64,000 bases of DNA from Octadecabacter algicola (GCF_021532625.1 NZ_JAKGAR010000001.1:930001-994000); one strand, 5' to 3'; positions 34,664 to 44,567 are shown, numbered from the stretch's first letter. Numbers and translations are program-made. Notes: a model not told the origin generated them from the sequence alone.

Positions 34664-35944
34664 TTATCCCTTAGGTTGCACCACACTAGGCTGCCGGCGA
34701 CTGGTACAGCCCTCAACGGTGCAAATTCTACAGCCAGGGCCTACAGGGTTTGGCGCCTCATCGCTCTGGGCGGGGCGAACCAACATTGTCGCCTCAATCC
34801 GCGGAGGCACCCCGAAAGCGACCGGCCCCACGGGGGCTGCAATCGAGAAACATTCAAAGGTCGTTCGCGCGGCTCCACTCATACGAGCTACACTTCGCAA
34901 TGCGTGACCCGGTTGAGAGAGCGCTTGGAACAGCGGCCACAAAGGACATGCCGACCCCGCACGTGGCAACCGGAAATCCAGAATGGGTTTTTGGAACGTA
35001 ATGACCCCTGCGCTATCACACCTGACCAACCCCATAGGAGGAACCGCTGCCGACGCCGGAAGCTGCGCCAATCTCCGCAAGATTAACTCAACAGGCACAT
35101 CAAACCGCGCCGCCAATCGCGCAGGGTCAAAGGCCATTTGCTCTGCAGCAGGGCTAAACTGTGCAAGCGGCAATCTAGCGGCGTCAGCGATGTAATCCCG
35201 TGCCCAGCCCGAAGCAATTTCACCTGCGACGCCATCGACACCGTCCGGCCAATCGGGTTCATCTCCGTTTTCACACTCGGGAAAATGAAACCCACGCGCA
35301 GCAAAAAGGGCTTCTGCCTGCTCGACGACGGTCGAGACGTCCGATGGGTCACCGCCGGTTTCGATATCCAGTAACCCCAGCAATGCCTGCGAACTTTCGG
35401 CCAATCGGGCACTGTCGGTGTCAATGTTGGTGTGGAACCTGCCTTGCCATTCTGAATCTAGATCAGGGGTTTCAACCAAGATTGATGCGGTTGATCGAAT
35501 AGCCGTCGCCGTGGAGATGACCTCGTGCAGGGACGTCGCGATTTTGGTGTCATGGGCCAGACGGTTTGCCAAAGCGTCGACTTTGGCCGTGAGCCGCTCG
35601 ATATGGGCCTGTTGCGAATTGATGACCCCTGCCCACCCCGGAAATCGCGATGCAAACTCTTCTGCACTTTCGGCCCCGACGGCCAGACTAGGAAACTCTA
35701 CCGCCGCTACCTTTAGGGGCGTGATCACGGATGCGGATGTCTCGTCTTCGAGCTGTGCCTGATCAATTTCAAGGACCCGAGCAAGCCCCCCCAAAAGCTT
35801 ACCGCCGATTCTGCGGCGATTGTGTTCAATAAGGTTTAAGTAGGATCCAGAAATCCCAACTCGCTCGGCAACTGCGGATTGTCGAAGCCCCAAATCCAGT
35901 CTGCGATTTCGAACACGAGTGCCTGTAAGTATGCGATCCGCCAT
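34664..35944 (-). CDS. ScfR/RamB-type short-chain fatty acyl-CoA-responsive regulator
   Basis: A 426-residue regulator. The N-terminal XRE helix-turn-helix reads RRLDLGLRQSAVAERVGIS then YLNLIEHNRRRIG; the long C-terminal part is the DUF2083-type domain ending in a Cys-rich motif, GPGCRICTVEGCTSRRQP. This is the family of RamB, PccR and MccR, which sense short-chain acyl-CoA esters and control acetate and propionate assimilation. It heads the minus-strand regulator operon and faces the ABC importer/acs operon. Two TTTACAAA boxes in the 215-base divergent region resemble the TTTGCAAA target described for the family. Confidence 0.9.
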   Translation of the reverse strand: MADRILTGTRVRNRRLDLGLRQSAVAERVGISGSYLNLIEHNRRRIGGKLLGGLARVLEIDQAQLEDETSASVITPLKVAAVEFPSLAVGAESAEEFASRFPGWAGVINSQQAHIERLTAKVDALANRLAHDTKIATSLHEVISTATAIRSTASILVETPDLDSEWQGRFHTNIDTDSARLAESSQALLGLLDIETGGDPSDVSTVVEQAEALFAARGFHFPECENGDEPDWPDGVDGVAGEIASGWARDYIADAARLPLAQFSPAAEQMAFDPARLAARFDVPVELILRRLAQLPASAAVPPMGLVRCDSAGVITFQKPILDFRLPRAGSACPLWPLFQALSQPGHALRSVARMSGAARTTFECFSIAAPVGPVAFGVPPRIEATMLVRPAQSDEAPNPVGPGCRICTVEGCTSRRQPSVVQPKG

Positions 35945-35995
35945 TAAGAATCCTTTAGTGTTTTCATCAGCATGCTGCAGCGCATTGACAAGATA

Positions 35996-36035
35996 TTTAC
36001 AAAATACCGCAATGCAGCGTCGAAGTCTTTACAAA
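35996..36035. promoter_or_regulatory. Paired TTTACAAA boxes, candidate ScfR operator
   Basis: TTTACAAA occurs at 35996-36003 and again at 36028-36035, 32 bases apart (three helical turns), between the ScfR-type regulator gene and the importer operon. It differs by one base from the TTTGCAAA half-site known for RamB/PccR-type regulators. The spacing would put two dimers on the same DNA face. Confidence 0.5.
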
Positions 36036-36159
36036 AATAACCTTTCTCGTAGAGGCCTTGTTGTGAAATTTTCTAATCCCCCCTCTAATGATCACGCTAC
36101 TAAAAGCACGTGCGGATCTAGCTGGGAGGCTTTCCGCATTTCTCTAGGGAGGATACTAT

Positions 36160-37509
36160 ATGTCCAAATCAAACTTCACACGTCGTGGTGTGCTTAAGAC
36201 TGGTGCCGTTGCTGGCGCTGGCATGGCGCTTCCACAATACTTGCGCGCTCAAGAGTCCGGCTTCACGAACGCGCCTGGCGCAAGCGAAGTCACATTCGGC
36301 TTCAACGTTCCACAAACTGGTCCATACGCGGACGAGGGTGCGGACGAACTTCGCGCATACGAACTTGCTGTTGAGCACATCAACGGCGGTGGCGACGGCG
36401 GCATGCTGAACACGTTCAGCTCCAAGGCGCTCGACGGCACAGGCATTTTGGGCCGTGAGCTCAAGTATGTAACTGGCGACACACAGACCAAATCCGACGC
36501 GGCGCGCGCATCTGCACGTTCCATGATCGAAAAAGACGGCGCAATCATGATTACTGGCGGGTCTTCCTCCGGTGTGGCTGTTGCTGTTCAGGCTCTGTGT
36601 CAAGAAGCTGGCGTCATCTTCATGGCTGGCCTTACACACTCCAACGACACAACTGGTAAAGACCGTAAAGCGAACGGTTTCCGCCACTTCTTCAACTCCT
36701 ACATGACCGGCGCTGCTCTCGCGCCAGTTCTTGCAGCTCAGTATGGCACAGACCGTAAGGCCTATCACCTGACAGCTGACTACAACTGGGGTTACACAAC
36801 AGAAGAAGCCATCCGCGCATCTACAGAAGCTGTTGGTTGGGAAACTGTAAACTCTGTCAAAACACCACTGACACAGACAGACTTCTCCTCCTACATCGCA
36901 CCTGTTCTGAACTCAGGTGCTGACGTTCTGGTTCTGAACCACTACGGCGGGAACATGGTCAACTCTTTGACTTCTGCTGTTCAGTTCGGTCTTCGTGAAG
37001 CTCAGGCCAATGGCCAAAACTTCGAAATCGTTGTTCCACTGTTCTCTCGTTTGATGGCACGTGGTGCCGGTGAAAACATCAAGGGTATCCTTGGTTCCAC
37101 TGGCTGGCACTGGTCCCTGCAGGATGAAGGTTCCCAAGCGTTCGTTCGTTCCTTCGGTACTAAGTACGGCTTCCCACCATCCCAGGCTGCACACACATGC
37201 TACGTACAGACACTTCTGTATGCAGATGCTGTTACACGTGCTGGCTCTTTCGCACCTTGTGCGGTTGCTGAAGCTCTCGAAGACTTTGAATTCGACGGCA
37301 TGGGCAACGGTAAGACACTTTACCGTGGCGCAGACCACCAGTGCTTCAAAGACGTGCTCGTTGTGAAGGGTAAAGAGAACCCAGAGTCCGAGTTCGACCT
37401 TCTTGAGATCGTCGAAGTCACACCTGTTGATCAGGTTATGTACGAGCCAGATCACCCACAGATGGGCGGCGCTGAAGCCACCCTCGGTGAGTGTAACAAC
37501 GGCGCGTAA
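36160..37509 (+). CDS. HAAT-family ABC importer substrate-binding protein (Tat-exported)
   Basis: A 449-residue periplasmic binding protein of the LivJ/UrtA/AmiC class. It has a twin-arginine signal (NFTRRGVLKTGAVAG), unusual for this class, cleaved near LRAQE. The fold entry VTFGFNVPQTGPYADEG and ITGGSSSGVAVAVQALC, followed by HLTADYNWGY, are of the type-1 PBP kind. It shares more with amide/urea binders than with LivJ. Codon use is strongly biased to a few codons, which suggests very high expression. It is the first gene of an importer operon and is followed by a strong hairpin. Context (ScfR, acs) suggests a short-chain carboxylate or a precursor as ligand. Confidence 0.88.
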   Translation: MSKSNFTRRGVLKTGAVAGAGMALPQYLRAQESGFTNAPGASEVTFGFNVPQTGPYADEGADELRAYELAVEHINGGGDGGMLNTFSSKALDGTGILGRELKYVTGDTQTKSDAARASARSMIEKDGAIMITGGSSSGVAVAVQALCQEAGVIFMAGLTHSNDTTGKDRKANGFRHFFNSYMTGAALAPVLAAQYGTDRKAYHLTADYNWGYTTEEAIRASTEAVGWETVNSVKTPLTQTDFSSYIAPVLNSGADVLVLNHYGGNMVNSLTSAVQFGLREAQANGQNFEIVVPLFSRLMARGAGENIKGILGSTGWHWSLQDEGSQAFVRSFGTKYGFPPSQAAHTCYVQTLLYADAVTRAGSFAPCAVAEALEDFEFDGMGNGKTLYRGADHQCFKDVLVVKGKENPESEFDLLEIVEVTPVDQVMYEPDHPQMGGAEATLGECNNGA

Positions 37510-37531
37510 GCGACTGTTCTCAAAACACTTC

Positions 37532-37557
37532 GGATGCGCGGCTTTGGTCGCGCATCC
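37532..37557 (+). terminator. Strong intercistronic hairpin after the binding-protein gene
   Basis: GGATGCGCG and CGCGCATCC form a perfect 9-bp stem around an eight-base loop, 22 bases after the stop codon. There is no T-run, so read-through to the permease genes is expected while the upstream message is stabilised. Confidence 0.6.
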
Positions 37558-37611
37558 ACACCAAAACGTTGCACCCCCCTTTCCTATTTCTCCTGAACCG
37601 AGGCGCCGTCC

Positions 37612-38643
37612 ATGGACCAGATCATCGTTCAAATTCTCAACGGTCTAGACAAGGGCTCCGCTTATGCGCTGATTGCTCTTGGTCTGACCCTCATTTTCGG
37701 CACGCTCGGTGTTGTGAACTTTGCGCACGGCGCGTTGTTCATGCTGGGCTCTTTCTGTGCCGTTATCCTGTCACGTCTTTTGTCATCGTCGCACGAAGTT
37801 GCCGATCCTGACCGCCTGGACTTTCTGGGCAATCCCGCGATGAACAAAGTGTTCTACGTCCAAGACATTTTTGGTGAAGCCGCCGGCGCCGCCATTATGG
37901 ACTGGGCTGTGCCTTTGGCGATCCTGTTCTCTATTCCGGTTATGATCGGTGTCGGGTTCATCATGGAACGCGGCTTGATCAAGCACTTCTACAAGCGCCC
38001 ACACGCGGATCAGATCCTTGTGACCTTCGGCCTTGCCATCGTTTTGCAGGAAATCATCAAGTACTTCTTCGGAGCAAACCCGATCCAGACCCCTGCCCCT
38101 GAGGCGTTCAAAGGCTCTTTGGATTTCGGTGTGTTCCTTGGCTACGAAGCCAACGCGATCATGTATCCGTACTGGCGCTTGGTCTACTTCTTCTTCTCCG
38201 CTGTTATCATCGCCGCTGTGTTCGCTTTCTTGCAGTTCACCACCTTCGGGATGGTTGTGCGTGCCGGTATGGCTGACCGTGAGACAGTTGGCCTTCTGGG
38301 CATCGACATCGACAAACGCTTTACATTCATGTTCGGCCTTGCAGCCGCGGTCGCAGGTGTTGCCGGTGTTATGTACGCGCCTATTGTTGCTCCAAACTAC
38401 CATATGGGCATGGACTTCTTGGTTCTCAGCTTTGTTGTGGTGGTTGTGGGCGGCATGGGCTCGCTGCCTGGTGCTGTTGCTGCAGGCTTCCTGCTCGGCA
38501 TTCTGGAAAGCTTTGCCTCGATGCCCGTCGTCGTCGATATCCTTCCAGGTATCAACCAAATCATCATCTACCTTGTCGCAATCGTTATCTTGTTGACCCG
38601 CCCTCGTGGCCTGATGGGTCGCAAAGGCGTGATGGAGGACTAA
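37612..38643 (+). CDS. ABC importer permease, LivH family
   Basis: A 343-residue inner-membrane permease. The opening [20 protein letters not shown] then [14 protein letters not shown] is the LivH hallmark, and the EAA-like region [24 protein letters not shown] (in two halves) is conserved. An insertion of about 40 residues between helices two and three ([16 protein letters not shown]) is longer than in E. coli LivH. Second gene of the operon, four bases before the LivM-type permease. Confidence 0.92.
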   Translation: MDQIIVQILNGLDKGSAYALIALGLTLIFGTLGVVNFAHGALFMLGSFCAVILSRLLSSSHEVADPDRLDFLGNPAMNKVFYVQDIFGEAAGAAIMDWAVPLAILFSIPVMIGVGFIMERGLIKHFYKRPHADQILVTFGLAIVLQEIIKYFFGANPIQTPAPEAFKGSLDFGVFLGYEANAIMYPYWRLVYFFFSAVIIAAVFAFLQFTTFGMVVRAGMADRETVGLLGIDIDKRFTFMFGLAAAVAGVAGVMYAPIVAPNYHMGMDFLVLSFVVVVVGGMGSLPGAVAAGFLLGILESFASMPVVVDILPGINQIIIYLVAIVILLTRPRGLMGRKGVMED

Positions 38644-38647
38644 ACCC

Positions 38648-39841
38648 ATGCTCGGACTAACTAAACAAGACAGCAAACTTATGCTGATCGTCATCGGGCT
38701 TGTCGTTTTCGCGCCCTTTATTCTCAACCCCTTCCCTGAAGGTTCTGCTATGGCGCAGTTCAACGCGGGTTACCCCGACTTGATGCAGCGTTTCGTGATC
38801 TTCGGTATCTTTGCGATTGGGTTTAACCTGCTGTTCGGCCTCACTGGCTACCTCAGCTTTGGACACGCCGCTTTTCTGGGTGTCGGTTCCTACGCAGCGA
38901 TCTGGTCGCTGAAGCTGATTACCCTGAACGTTCTTCCAGGGATCGTCTTTGCGATCATCGTTGCAGGTGCCTTTAGCTTTGTGGTCGGCTATGTGTCACT
39001 GCGCCGCTCGGGTATCTACTTCTCGATCCTGACATTGGCTTTTGCGCAGATGTCTTATGCCCTCGCCTACTCCGTTCTGACGCCTATCACCGGTGGTGAA
39101 ACAGGCCTTCAGATCAAGAACACCGACAATCCTTTGATTGGTGGACCTACAGATGGCAGCATCGGCCGCGCGAACCTTTTCGGGGCTGAGATGGGCAATT
39201 CGTTTGAGCTCAACATCGGCAGCTGGTTGTTCACATTCAACCTTGGTTACTACATCGCCGCTGCCTTTATGCTGGTCGCGTTCTACCTGAGTATCCGTAT
39301 CTTCCGCTCCCCTTTCGGGATCATGCTGCGGGCTGTTAAGTCCAACCAGCAACGGATGAACTACACGGGTCTGACGCCAAAGCGCTACACGCTCTCCGCG
39401 TTTGTCATCTCCGGCATGTTTGCTGGTTTGGCGGGTGGCCTGATGGTTGCGATGGATACCCAAGTTGGCCCAGAACGCATGTTCTGGACAGCCTCCGGTG
39501 AGGTCGTGATCATGACCATCCTTGGCGGTGCTGGTACTCTGCTAGGTCCAGTTCTCGGCGCGGGTTTCATCAAGTACATGGAAAACATCGTGTCCAAGAT
39601 CAACAAAGACATCCTGCACGAATGGTTCGCCTTCATGCCTGATGGTCTTGAAGATGCGATGGTTGCCTTTGTCTATCCGTTCATCGGTAAAGGCTGGCAC
39701 CTGACACTTGGCATCATGTTCATGTTGGTCGTGATCTTCCTTCCTGGTGGTCTCGTAGAAGGTGGTCAACGTATCGCCGCTAAGTTCCGCCGCACCAAAA
39801 ACGCTGAAACGCCTGACGGCGCCAGCAAGCCCGCAGAATAA
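38648..39841 (+). CDS. ABC importer permease, LivM family
   Basis: A 397-residue inner-membrane permease paired with the LivH-type protein. The family patch [39 protein letters not shown] and [18 protein letters not shown] are all present, with about ten hydrophobic helices. The tail is charged and extends beyond LivM ([16 protein letters not shown]). Twelve bases separate it from the first ATPase gene. Confidence 0.92.
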   Translation: MLGLTKQDSKLMLIVIGLVVFAPFILNPFPEGSAMAQFNAGYPDLMQRFVIFGIFAIGFNLLFGLTGYLSFGHAAFLGVGSYAAIWSLKLITLNVLPGIVFAIIVAGAFSFVVGYVSLRRSGIYFSILTLAFAQMSYALAYSVLTPITGGETGLQIKNTDNPLIGGPTDGSIGRANLFGAEMGNSFELNIGSWLFTFNLGYYIAAAFMLVAFYLSIRIFRSPFGIMLRAVKSNQQRMNYTGLTPKRYTLSAFVISGMFAGLAGGLMVAMDTQVGPERMFWTASGEVVIMTILGGAGTLLGPVLGAGFIKYMENIVSKINKDILHEWFAFMPDGLEDAMVAFVYPFIGKGWHLTLGIMFMLVVIFLPGGLVEGGQRIAAKFRRTKNAETPDGASKPAE

Positions 39842-39853
39842 GGAGCCGAAACA

Positions 39854-40612
39854 ATGGCACTACTTTCAGTAAAAGGCGTGAACAAACGCTTCGGTGGTCT
39901 GCAAGCCCTTGGTGATGTGAACCTTGATGTTGCAGAAAACACCTGCCACGCAATTATCGGCCCGAATGGGGCCGGTAAATCCACCCTCCTCAACGTGTTG
40001 GTTGGTAAATTGATCCCAGATTCCGGTTCGGTCGTGTTTGACGGGCAGTCGGTTCTGGGGCGCAAGCCGCACGAAATCAACCAGATGGGCATCAGCCGCG
40101 TTTTCCAAACACCTGAGATCTTCGCGGACCTCAGCGTTATGGAAAACATGTTGATCCCGTGCTTTGCGAAACGTGATGGTGCATTCCGTATGCATGCCAT
40201 CGAAAGCGTTCGTCACGAATCCGACATGATCGAAAAAGCCGAAGCCATGTTGGACGAAGTGAAAATGCTCGATAAGCGCGAGATGACCGCATCGTCCATG
40301 TCCCGTGGTGACAAACGTCGCCTCGAGATGGCCATGTGTCTGGTGCAGGAACCTCGCCTACTGTTGCTCGATGAACCAACAGCCGGCATGGCCCGTGCAG
40401 ATACGGAAAACACGATTGAGTTGCTGAAAACGATCCGTAAGGAACGTGGTGTGACAATGGCGATCATCGAACACGACATGAACGTTGTGTTCTCTTTGGC
40501 GGAGCGGATCACTGTTCTTGCCCAAGGTACGCCACTGGTCGAAGACACGCCAGACAACATCAAAGGTCACCCAAAAGTCCGCGAAGCCTACCTTGGCGAA
40601 GCGCAGGTCTAA
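39854..40612 (+). CDS. ABC importer ATP-binding protein, LivG family
   Basis: A 252-residue ATPase. Walker A GPNGAGKSTLLN, signature MSRGDKRRLEMAM and Walker B LLLLDEPTAGMARADT, with the switch His in MAIIEHDMN, are intact. The signature begins S-R-G-D rather than the usual S-G-G/Y-G, a small departure. It shares the operon with a second ATPase (LivF type), forming the heterodimer expected for HAAT importers. Confidence 0.92.
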   Translation: MALLSVKGVNKRFGGLQALGDVNLDVAENTCHAIIGPNGAGKSTLLNVLVGKLIPDSGSVVFDGQSVLGRKPHEINQMGISRVFQTPEIFADLSVMENMLIPCFAKRDGAFRMHAIESVRHESDMIEKAEAMLDEVKMLDKREMTASSMSRGDKRRLEMAMCLVQEPRLLLLDEPTAGMARADTENTIELLKTIRKERGVTMAIIEHDMNVVFSLAERITVLAQGTPLVEDTPDNIKGHPKVREAYLGEAQV

Positions 40613-40621
40613 GGAATTATT

Positions 40622-41395
40622 ATGACACACGTTGAACATCTGGACGCCGAAGGCTCCTTTAACAAAAACCGGAATATGGCTGCGACTGCTCCTAAATTCC
40701 TTAGCGTTTGGGACATCGAAGCTTACTACGGCGAAAGCTACATCGTTCAGGGCGTTAGCTTTGATATCCACGAAGGCGAAATTCTCGCCCTACTGGGCCG
40801 CAACGGTGCGGGCAAAACATCCACTTTGCGCACAATCGCACGAATGGATGATCCCCAACTGAAGCACGGTGAGATCTGGCTGGACCACAAACCACTTCAC
40901 GAGATGCGGTCACACGAAGCATCGCAGGCTGGTATTCAGCTGGTGCCGGAAGATCGTAACATTATTCCCGGTCTGACCGTGGAAGAGAACCTCAAGCTGG
41001 CGCAAATCGCACCACCTAAGGGTTGGTCTTTGGACCGCGTTTACGACCTGTTCCCGCGCCTTAAAGAACGCCGCAGTCAAGAAGGCGTGACGCTTTCTGG
41101 TGGTGAACAACAGATGCTTGCCATCGCTCGGGCCCTATGCCGGGACATCAAAGTTCTGCTTCTGGATGAACCATACGAGGGCCTCGCCCCTGTTATCGTT
41201 CAGGAAATTGCCAAAACACTGGAACTGATCCGCGACCAAGGTATCACAACAGTGATCGTTGAGCAGAACGCCGTTGCCGCGCTTAAGCTGGCTGACCGCG
41301 CTGTGATCCTCGACATTGGTAAGGTCGTCTATGACGGCTCTGCAAAAGAAGTGCTCGAAGACGAAGCTCTTCGCTCCAAGTACCTCGCTATCTGA
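40622..41395 (+). CDS. ABC importer ATP-binding protein, LivF family
   Basis: A 257-residue ATPase, last of the five importer genes. A 25-residue leader not seen in LivF precedes the domain, which starts FLSVWDIEAYYGESYIVQG. Walker A GRNGAGKTSTLR, signature LSGGEQQMLAIARAL and Walker B VLLLDEPYEGLAP are canonical; the E-G-L-A-P ending is LivF-specific. The ATG at 40622 has a GGAATTATT spacer; a start at the second Met (residue 19) would remove the leader. Confidence 0.92.
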   Translation: MTHVEHLDAEGSFNKNRNMAATAPKFLSVWDIEAYYGESYIVQGVSFDIHEGEILALLGRNGAGKTSTLRTIARMDDPQLKHGEIWLDHKPLHEMRSHEASQAGIQLVPEDRNIIPGLTVEENLKLAQIAPPKGWSLDRVYDLFPRLKERRSQEGVTLSGGEQQMLAIARALCRDIKVLLLDEPYEGLAPVIVQEIAKTLELIRDQGITTVIVEQNAVAALKLADRAVILDIGKVVYDGSAKEVLEDEALRSKYLAI

Positions 41396-41399
41396 TCAT

Positions 41400-41426
41400 A
41401 TTGCGGGGTCACCTTGGCCCCGCAAT
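41400..41426 (+). terminator. Hairpin closing the importer operon
   Basis: ATTGCGGGG and CCCCGCAAT form a perfect 9-bp stem around TCACCTTGG a few bases after the LivF-type stop codon. No T-run follows, so transcription may partly continue into acs; phased repeats begin three bases later. Confidence 0.55.
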
Positions 41427-41428
41427 TA

Positions 41429-41472
41429 CCATACCGTACCCATATGGTTTCCATATGCATTCCATACGGGTT
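41429..41472. promoter_or_regulatory. Four phased 11-bp direct repeats upstream of acs
   Basis: Four consecutive 11-base units each start with CCATA: CCATACCGTAC, CCATATGGTTT, CCATATGCATT and CCATACGGGTT, at 41429, 41440, 41451 and 41462; a weaker fifth unit (CCCTATTGCTC) follows. The spacing is about one helical turn, so the units face the same side of the DNA. Units two and three also form the palindrome CATATGG-TTT-CCATATG. The array lies 32 bases before the acs start codon and is a strong candidate for cooperative regulator binding. Confidence 0.6.
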
Positions 41473-41503
41473 CCCTATTGCTCTTTCGACCTAAGGAACG
41501 CCC

Positions 41504-43453
41504 ATGTCAAAGACCTACCCCCCCACCGCAGAAGTTGCCAAACGCGCCCATATCGACGCTGCTGGCTATGCTGAAATGTATGCTAAGTCAGTGTCCGACC
41601 CAGAAGGGTTCTGGGGTGAGCACGGCAAGCGTATTGACTGGATCAAGCCCTACACCAAGGTAAAGAATACGTCCTTTGAGCCGGGCAATATCGATATCAA
41701 ATGGTTTGAAGACGGCACGCTGAACGTCAGCGCCAACTGCGTGGACCGCCACGTTGCGACTCGTGGTGATCAGACGGCGATCATCTGGGAACCGGATGAT
41801 CCAAACACAACAGAATCCATGCACATCACATATGCTGAACTTCAAGTTCACGTTTGTAAGATGGCAAATATCCTTCAGGAATTGGGCGTAGGCAAAGGCG
41901 ACCGTGTTGTCCTTTATCTCCCGATGATCCCAGAAGCCGCCTACGCCATGTTGGCCTGTGCGCGGATCGGTGCGATCCACTCAATCGTTTTCGCTGGCTT
42001 TTCGGCAGACGCGCTTGGCGCACGGATCAACGGATCTGACGCCAAAGTTGTCATTACGGCTGACCACGCGCCACGTGGTGGTCGCTCTACCCCATTGAAA
42101 TCTAACTGTGATACGGCACTGCTGCATTGCAAAGAGAGCGTCAAATGTCTTGTTGTGAAACGCACCGGTGAGCAGACCACATGGACCGATCGTGACTATA
42201 GCTACAATGACATGTTGCTTGAGGCTGACGACTACCAAAAACCAGAAGAGATGAACGCAGAAGACCCGCTGTTCATTCTATATACGTCTGGTTCTACAGG
42301 TCAGCCAAAGGGTGTTGTTCACACGACGGGTGGATACCTCGTTTATGCGGCGATGACGCAGCAATACACGTTTGATTATCACGACGGCGACATTTTCTGG
42401 TGTACCGCTGACGTTGGTTGGGTCACCGGACACAGCTACATCGTGTACGGTCCACTGGCGAACGGTGCGACAACGATCATGTTTGAAGGTGTTCCAACTT
42501 ACCCTGACGCGGGTCGTTTCTGGGAAGTTTGTGCCAAGCATAAGGTCAACCAGTTTTACACGGCGCCGACAGCTATTCGCGCCCTGATGGGCGCTGGTAA
42601 CGACTGGGTTGAAAAGCATGACTTGTCCGACCTGCGCATTCTTGGGTCCGTGGGTGAACCGATCAACCCTGAAGCTTGGAACTGGTACAACGAAGTGGTT
42701 GGCAAAGGAAACTGCCCGATTGTGGATACCTTCTGGCAAACAGAAACAGGCGGTCACATGCTGACCCCCCTCCCCGGAGCAACAACATTGAAGCCGGGTG
42801 CCGCACAGCAACCATTCTTCGGAGTTCAGCCCGTGGTTCTGGACCCACAATCTGGCGTCGAAATCGAAGGCAACGGCGTCGAAGGCGTTCTTTGCATCAA
42901 AGACAGCTGGCCGGGCCAAATGCGGACCGTCTACGGCGACCATGAACGCTTTGAGAAAACGTACTTCGGCGATTACGCTGGCTACTACTTCTCTGGGGAC
43001 GGCTGCAAACGTGACGAAGATGGCGATTACTGGGTCACGGGCCGCGTGGATGACGTGATCAACGTATCCGGTCACCGCATGGGCACCGCAGAAGTCGAAT
43101 CTGCTCTTGTGGCGCACGTCAAAGTCGCCGAAGCCGCCGTTGTTGGCTATCCGCACGACATCAAAGGCCAAGGCATCTACGCTTACGTCACTTTGATGAA
43201 CGGCGAAGAACCAACTCCAGAACTGCGCAAGGAGCTCGAGGTTTGGGTTCGTTCCGAGATTGGCCCAATCGCAAAACCAGACCTGATCCAATGGGCCCCC
43301 GGATTGCCAAAGACCCGTTCAGGCAAAATCATGCGCCGAATCTTGCGCAAGATTGCAGAAGACGACTTTGGTGCCTTGGGGGATACATCCACATTGGCGG
43401 ATCCGTCGGTTGTGGATGATCTGATCGAAAACCGGATGAATAAATCCGACTAA
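41504..43453 (+). CDS. acs: AMP-forming acetyl-CoA synthetase
   Basis: A 649-residue enzyme converting acetate, ATP and CoA to acetyl-CoA, in the cytosol. Length and motifs are those of Acs: the P-loop [26 protein letters not shown], the [12 protein letters not shown] acetyl-pocket segment including the conserved Trp, the hinge region [15 protein letters not shown], and the C-terminal [11 protein letters not shown] with the catalytic, acetylation-prone Lys. The Trp in the W-Q-T-E-T-G segment favours acetate over longer acids. It has its own AAGGA ribosome site and follows the importer operon after a hairpin and a set of phased repeats; a good terminator ends it. Confidence 0.96.
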   Translation: MSKTYPPTAEVAKRAHIDAAGYAEMYAKSVSDPEGFWGEHGKRIDWIKPYTKVKNTSFEPGNIDIKWFEDGTLNVSANCVDRHVATRGDQTAIIWEPDDPNTTESMHITYAELQVHVCKMANILQELGVGKGDRVVLYLPMIPEAAYAMLACARIGAIHSIVFAGFSADALGARINGSDAKVVITADHAPRGGRSTPLKSNCDTALLHCKESVKCLVVKRTGEQTTWTDRDYSYNDMLLEADDYQKPEEMNAEDPLFILYTSGSTGQPKGVVHTTGGYLVYAAMTQQYTFDYHDGDIFWCTADVGWVTGHSYIVYGPLANGATTIMFEGVPTYPDAGRFWEVCAKHKVNQFYTAPTAIRALMGAGNDWVEKHDLSDLRILGSVGEPINPEAWNWYNEVVGKGNCPIVDTFWQTETGGHMLTPLPGATTLKPGAAQQPFFGVQPVVLDPQSGVEIEGNGVEGVLCIKDSWPGQMRTVYGDHERFEKTYFGDYAGYYFSGDGCKRDEDGDYWVTGRVDDVINVSGHRMGTAEVESALVAHVKVAEAAVVGYPHDIKGQGIYAYVTLMNGEEPTPELRKELEVWVRSEIGPIAKPDLIQWAPGLPKTRSGKIMRRILRKIAEDDFGALGDTSTLADPSVVDDLIENRMNKSD

Positions 43454-43476
43454 GACCACCGCTTTGGTAACAAAAA

Positions 43477-43507
43477 AGTCGCGCAGCATGTGCCTGCGCG
43501 GCTTTTT
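43477..43507 (+). terminator. Rho-independent terminator of acs
   Basis: AGTCGCGCAG and CTGCGCGGCT pair over ten bases (one G-U) around CATGTGC, preceded by A6 and followed by T5. It is 24 bases after the stop codon. Confidence 0.9.
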
Positions 43508-43591
43508 CTACGTCTGCTTCATACTTTCTTAAGGCCTCGCACCCCATATTTTCATTGGTGGGGGCTCCTTTTGAGTATTGGAGCTTAAGAA

Positions 43592-43918
43592 ATGGAACTT
43601 CCAAACACAGTGGCTCAACTCGCCACCGCGCCGACAGCAACGCAAACGGTCCCTCCCCCTGTTGAACAAGATGGTCGTGCCTCGGCGGACGTTGCGGCTA
43701 TCGCAAATGACCCAAGCCCAGAAGTGGCGTTTCCGATGCCAGCAAACCAATCGCAGACCGGGTTGGTCAGCAAAGCGTTGATTTCCGATAAAGAAGTTGC
43801 GCCAAAACTGGACACATCGGGCGTTTCATCTGCCGAACGGGTCCTAAAGCCATATGGCATTACTATGTTGCCCGAAAAACAGGATGCCACAGAGCAATCC
43901 ACCCCCAAAGAAAGTTGA
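43592..43918 (+). CDS. Small hypothetical protein, disordered, Pro/Ala/Thr-rich
   Basis: A 108-residue frame starting MELPNTVAQLATAPTATQTV with a GGAG ribosome site at a rather wide spacing. The sequence is of low complexity, with no signal peptide or membrane helix; a short more ordered part, SSAERVLKPYGITMLP, lies near the C-terminus. It stands between the acs terminator and accB. I do not recognise it. A longer frame on the opposite strand (43844-44650) conflicts with accB and is not favoured. Confidence 0.55.
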   Translation: MELPNTVAQLATAPTATQTVPPPVEQDGRASADVAAIANDPSPEVAFPMPANQSQTGLVSKALISDKEVAPKLDTSGVSSAERVLKPYGITMLPEKQDATEQSTPKES

Positions 43919-44050
43919 CTGCGTTAACGCCACGTAATTTTCCCCGTTTGCCGCGCTTCCCCCTCTCGCCACCTTGGTGTAGGTGTTTGGCATTGATTGC
44001 GATAACAGCACCGCAATCGCACCAACGATAGGCAAAGAGCTGGGAAAAAA

Positions 44051-44551
44051 ATGACAAAAAAGACGCCTCAAGACACCGACGTTAGCTTTATCCAAGCGCT
44101 GGCTGAATTGCTTCGCGAAAACGACCTGACAGAACTTCAGGTCAAACGCGAGTACGGCGAAAGCGATAGTTTGAACGTGCGGGTTAGCCGCCATCAGGCG
44201 ACCCAAGTGGTCAGCCAGATTGCCGCCGCCCCTGTTGCTGCGGCTCCGGTCCCAACGGCAGCACCAGCAGCCCCCGCCGCCGCTGCCCCCGAGGCAAGCG
44301 CGGATCCTGCAAGCCTGCCAGGTGCAGTGACATCTCCGATGGTCGGCACCGTCTATATGGCACCCGAACCAGACGCGCCTGCCTTTGTAAAAGTTGGCGA
44401 CACTGTCAACGAAGGCGACACGCTTTTGATTATCGAAGCCATGAAAACCATGAACCACATTCCCGCGCCGACCTCTGGCACGGTTAAGCGCATCGTCGTC
44501 GCCGACGGATCCGCTGTGGAATTCGGTGCCCCCTTGATGATCGTCGAATAG
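44051..44551 (+). CDS. accB: Biotin carboxyl carrier protein of acetyl-CoA carboxylase
   Basis: AccB, 166 residues, carries the biotin that shuttles carboxylate from AccC to the carboxyltransferase in malonyl-CoA formation. The N-terminal helix region ([20 protein letters not shown]) is followed by an Ala/Pro linker (about 58-90) and the biotinyl domain, with the modified Lys132 in EAMKTMN and the thumb-containing loop [16 protein letters not shown] typical of AccB. It is 16 bases upstream of accC. Confidence 0.96.
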   Translation: MTKKTPQDTDVSFIQALAELLRENDLTELQVKREYGESDSLNVRVSRHQATQVVSQIAAAPVAAAPVPTAAPAAPAAAAPEASADPASLPGAVTSPMVGTVYMAPEPDAPAFVKVGDTVNEGDTLLIIEAMKTMNHIPAPTSGTVKRIVVADGSAVEFGAPLMIVE

Positions 44552-44567
44552 GGGCCACGGGAATAAC

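Noticed and set aside
37783-38763. 326-codon frame opposite the LivH-type permease gene
   Set aside because: Antisense to a strongly conserved permease; the product is His/Asp-rich, as expected from reversed hydrophobic codons.
42278-43291. 337-codon frame opposite acs
   Set aside because: Antisense to acs with no recognisable domain or ribosome site.
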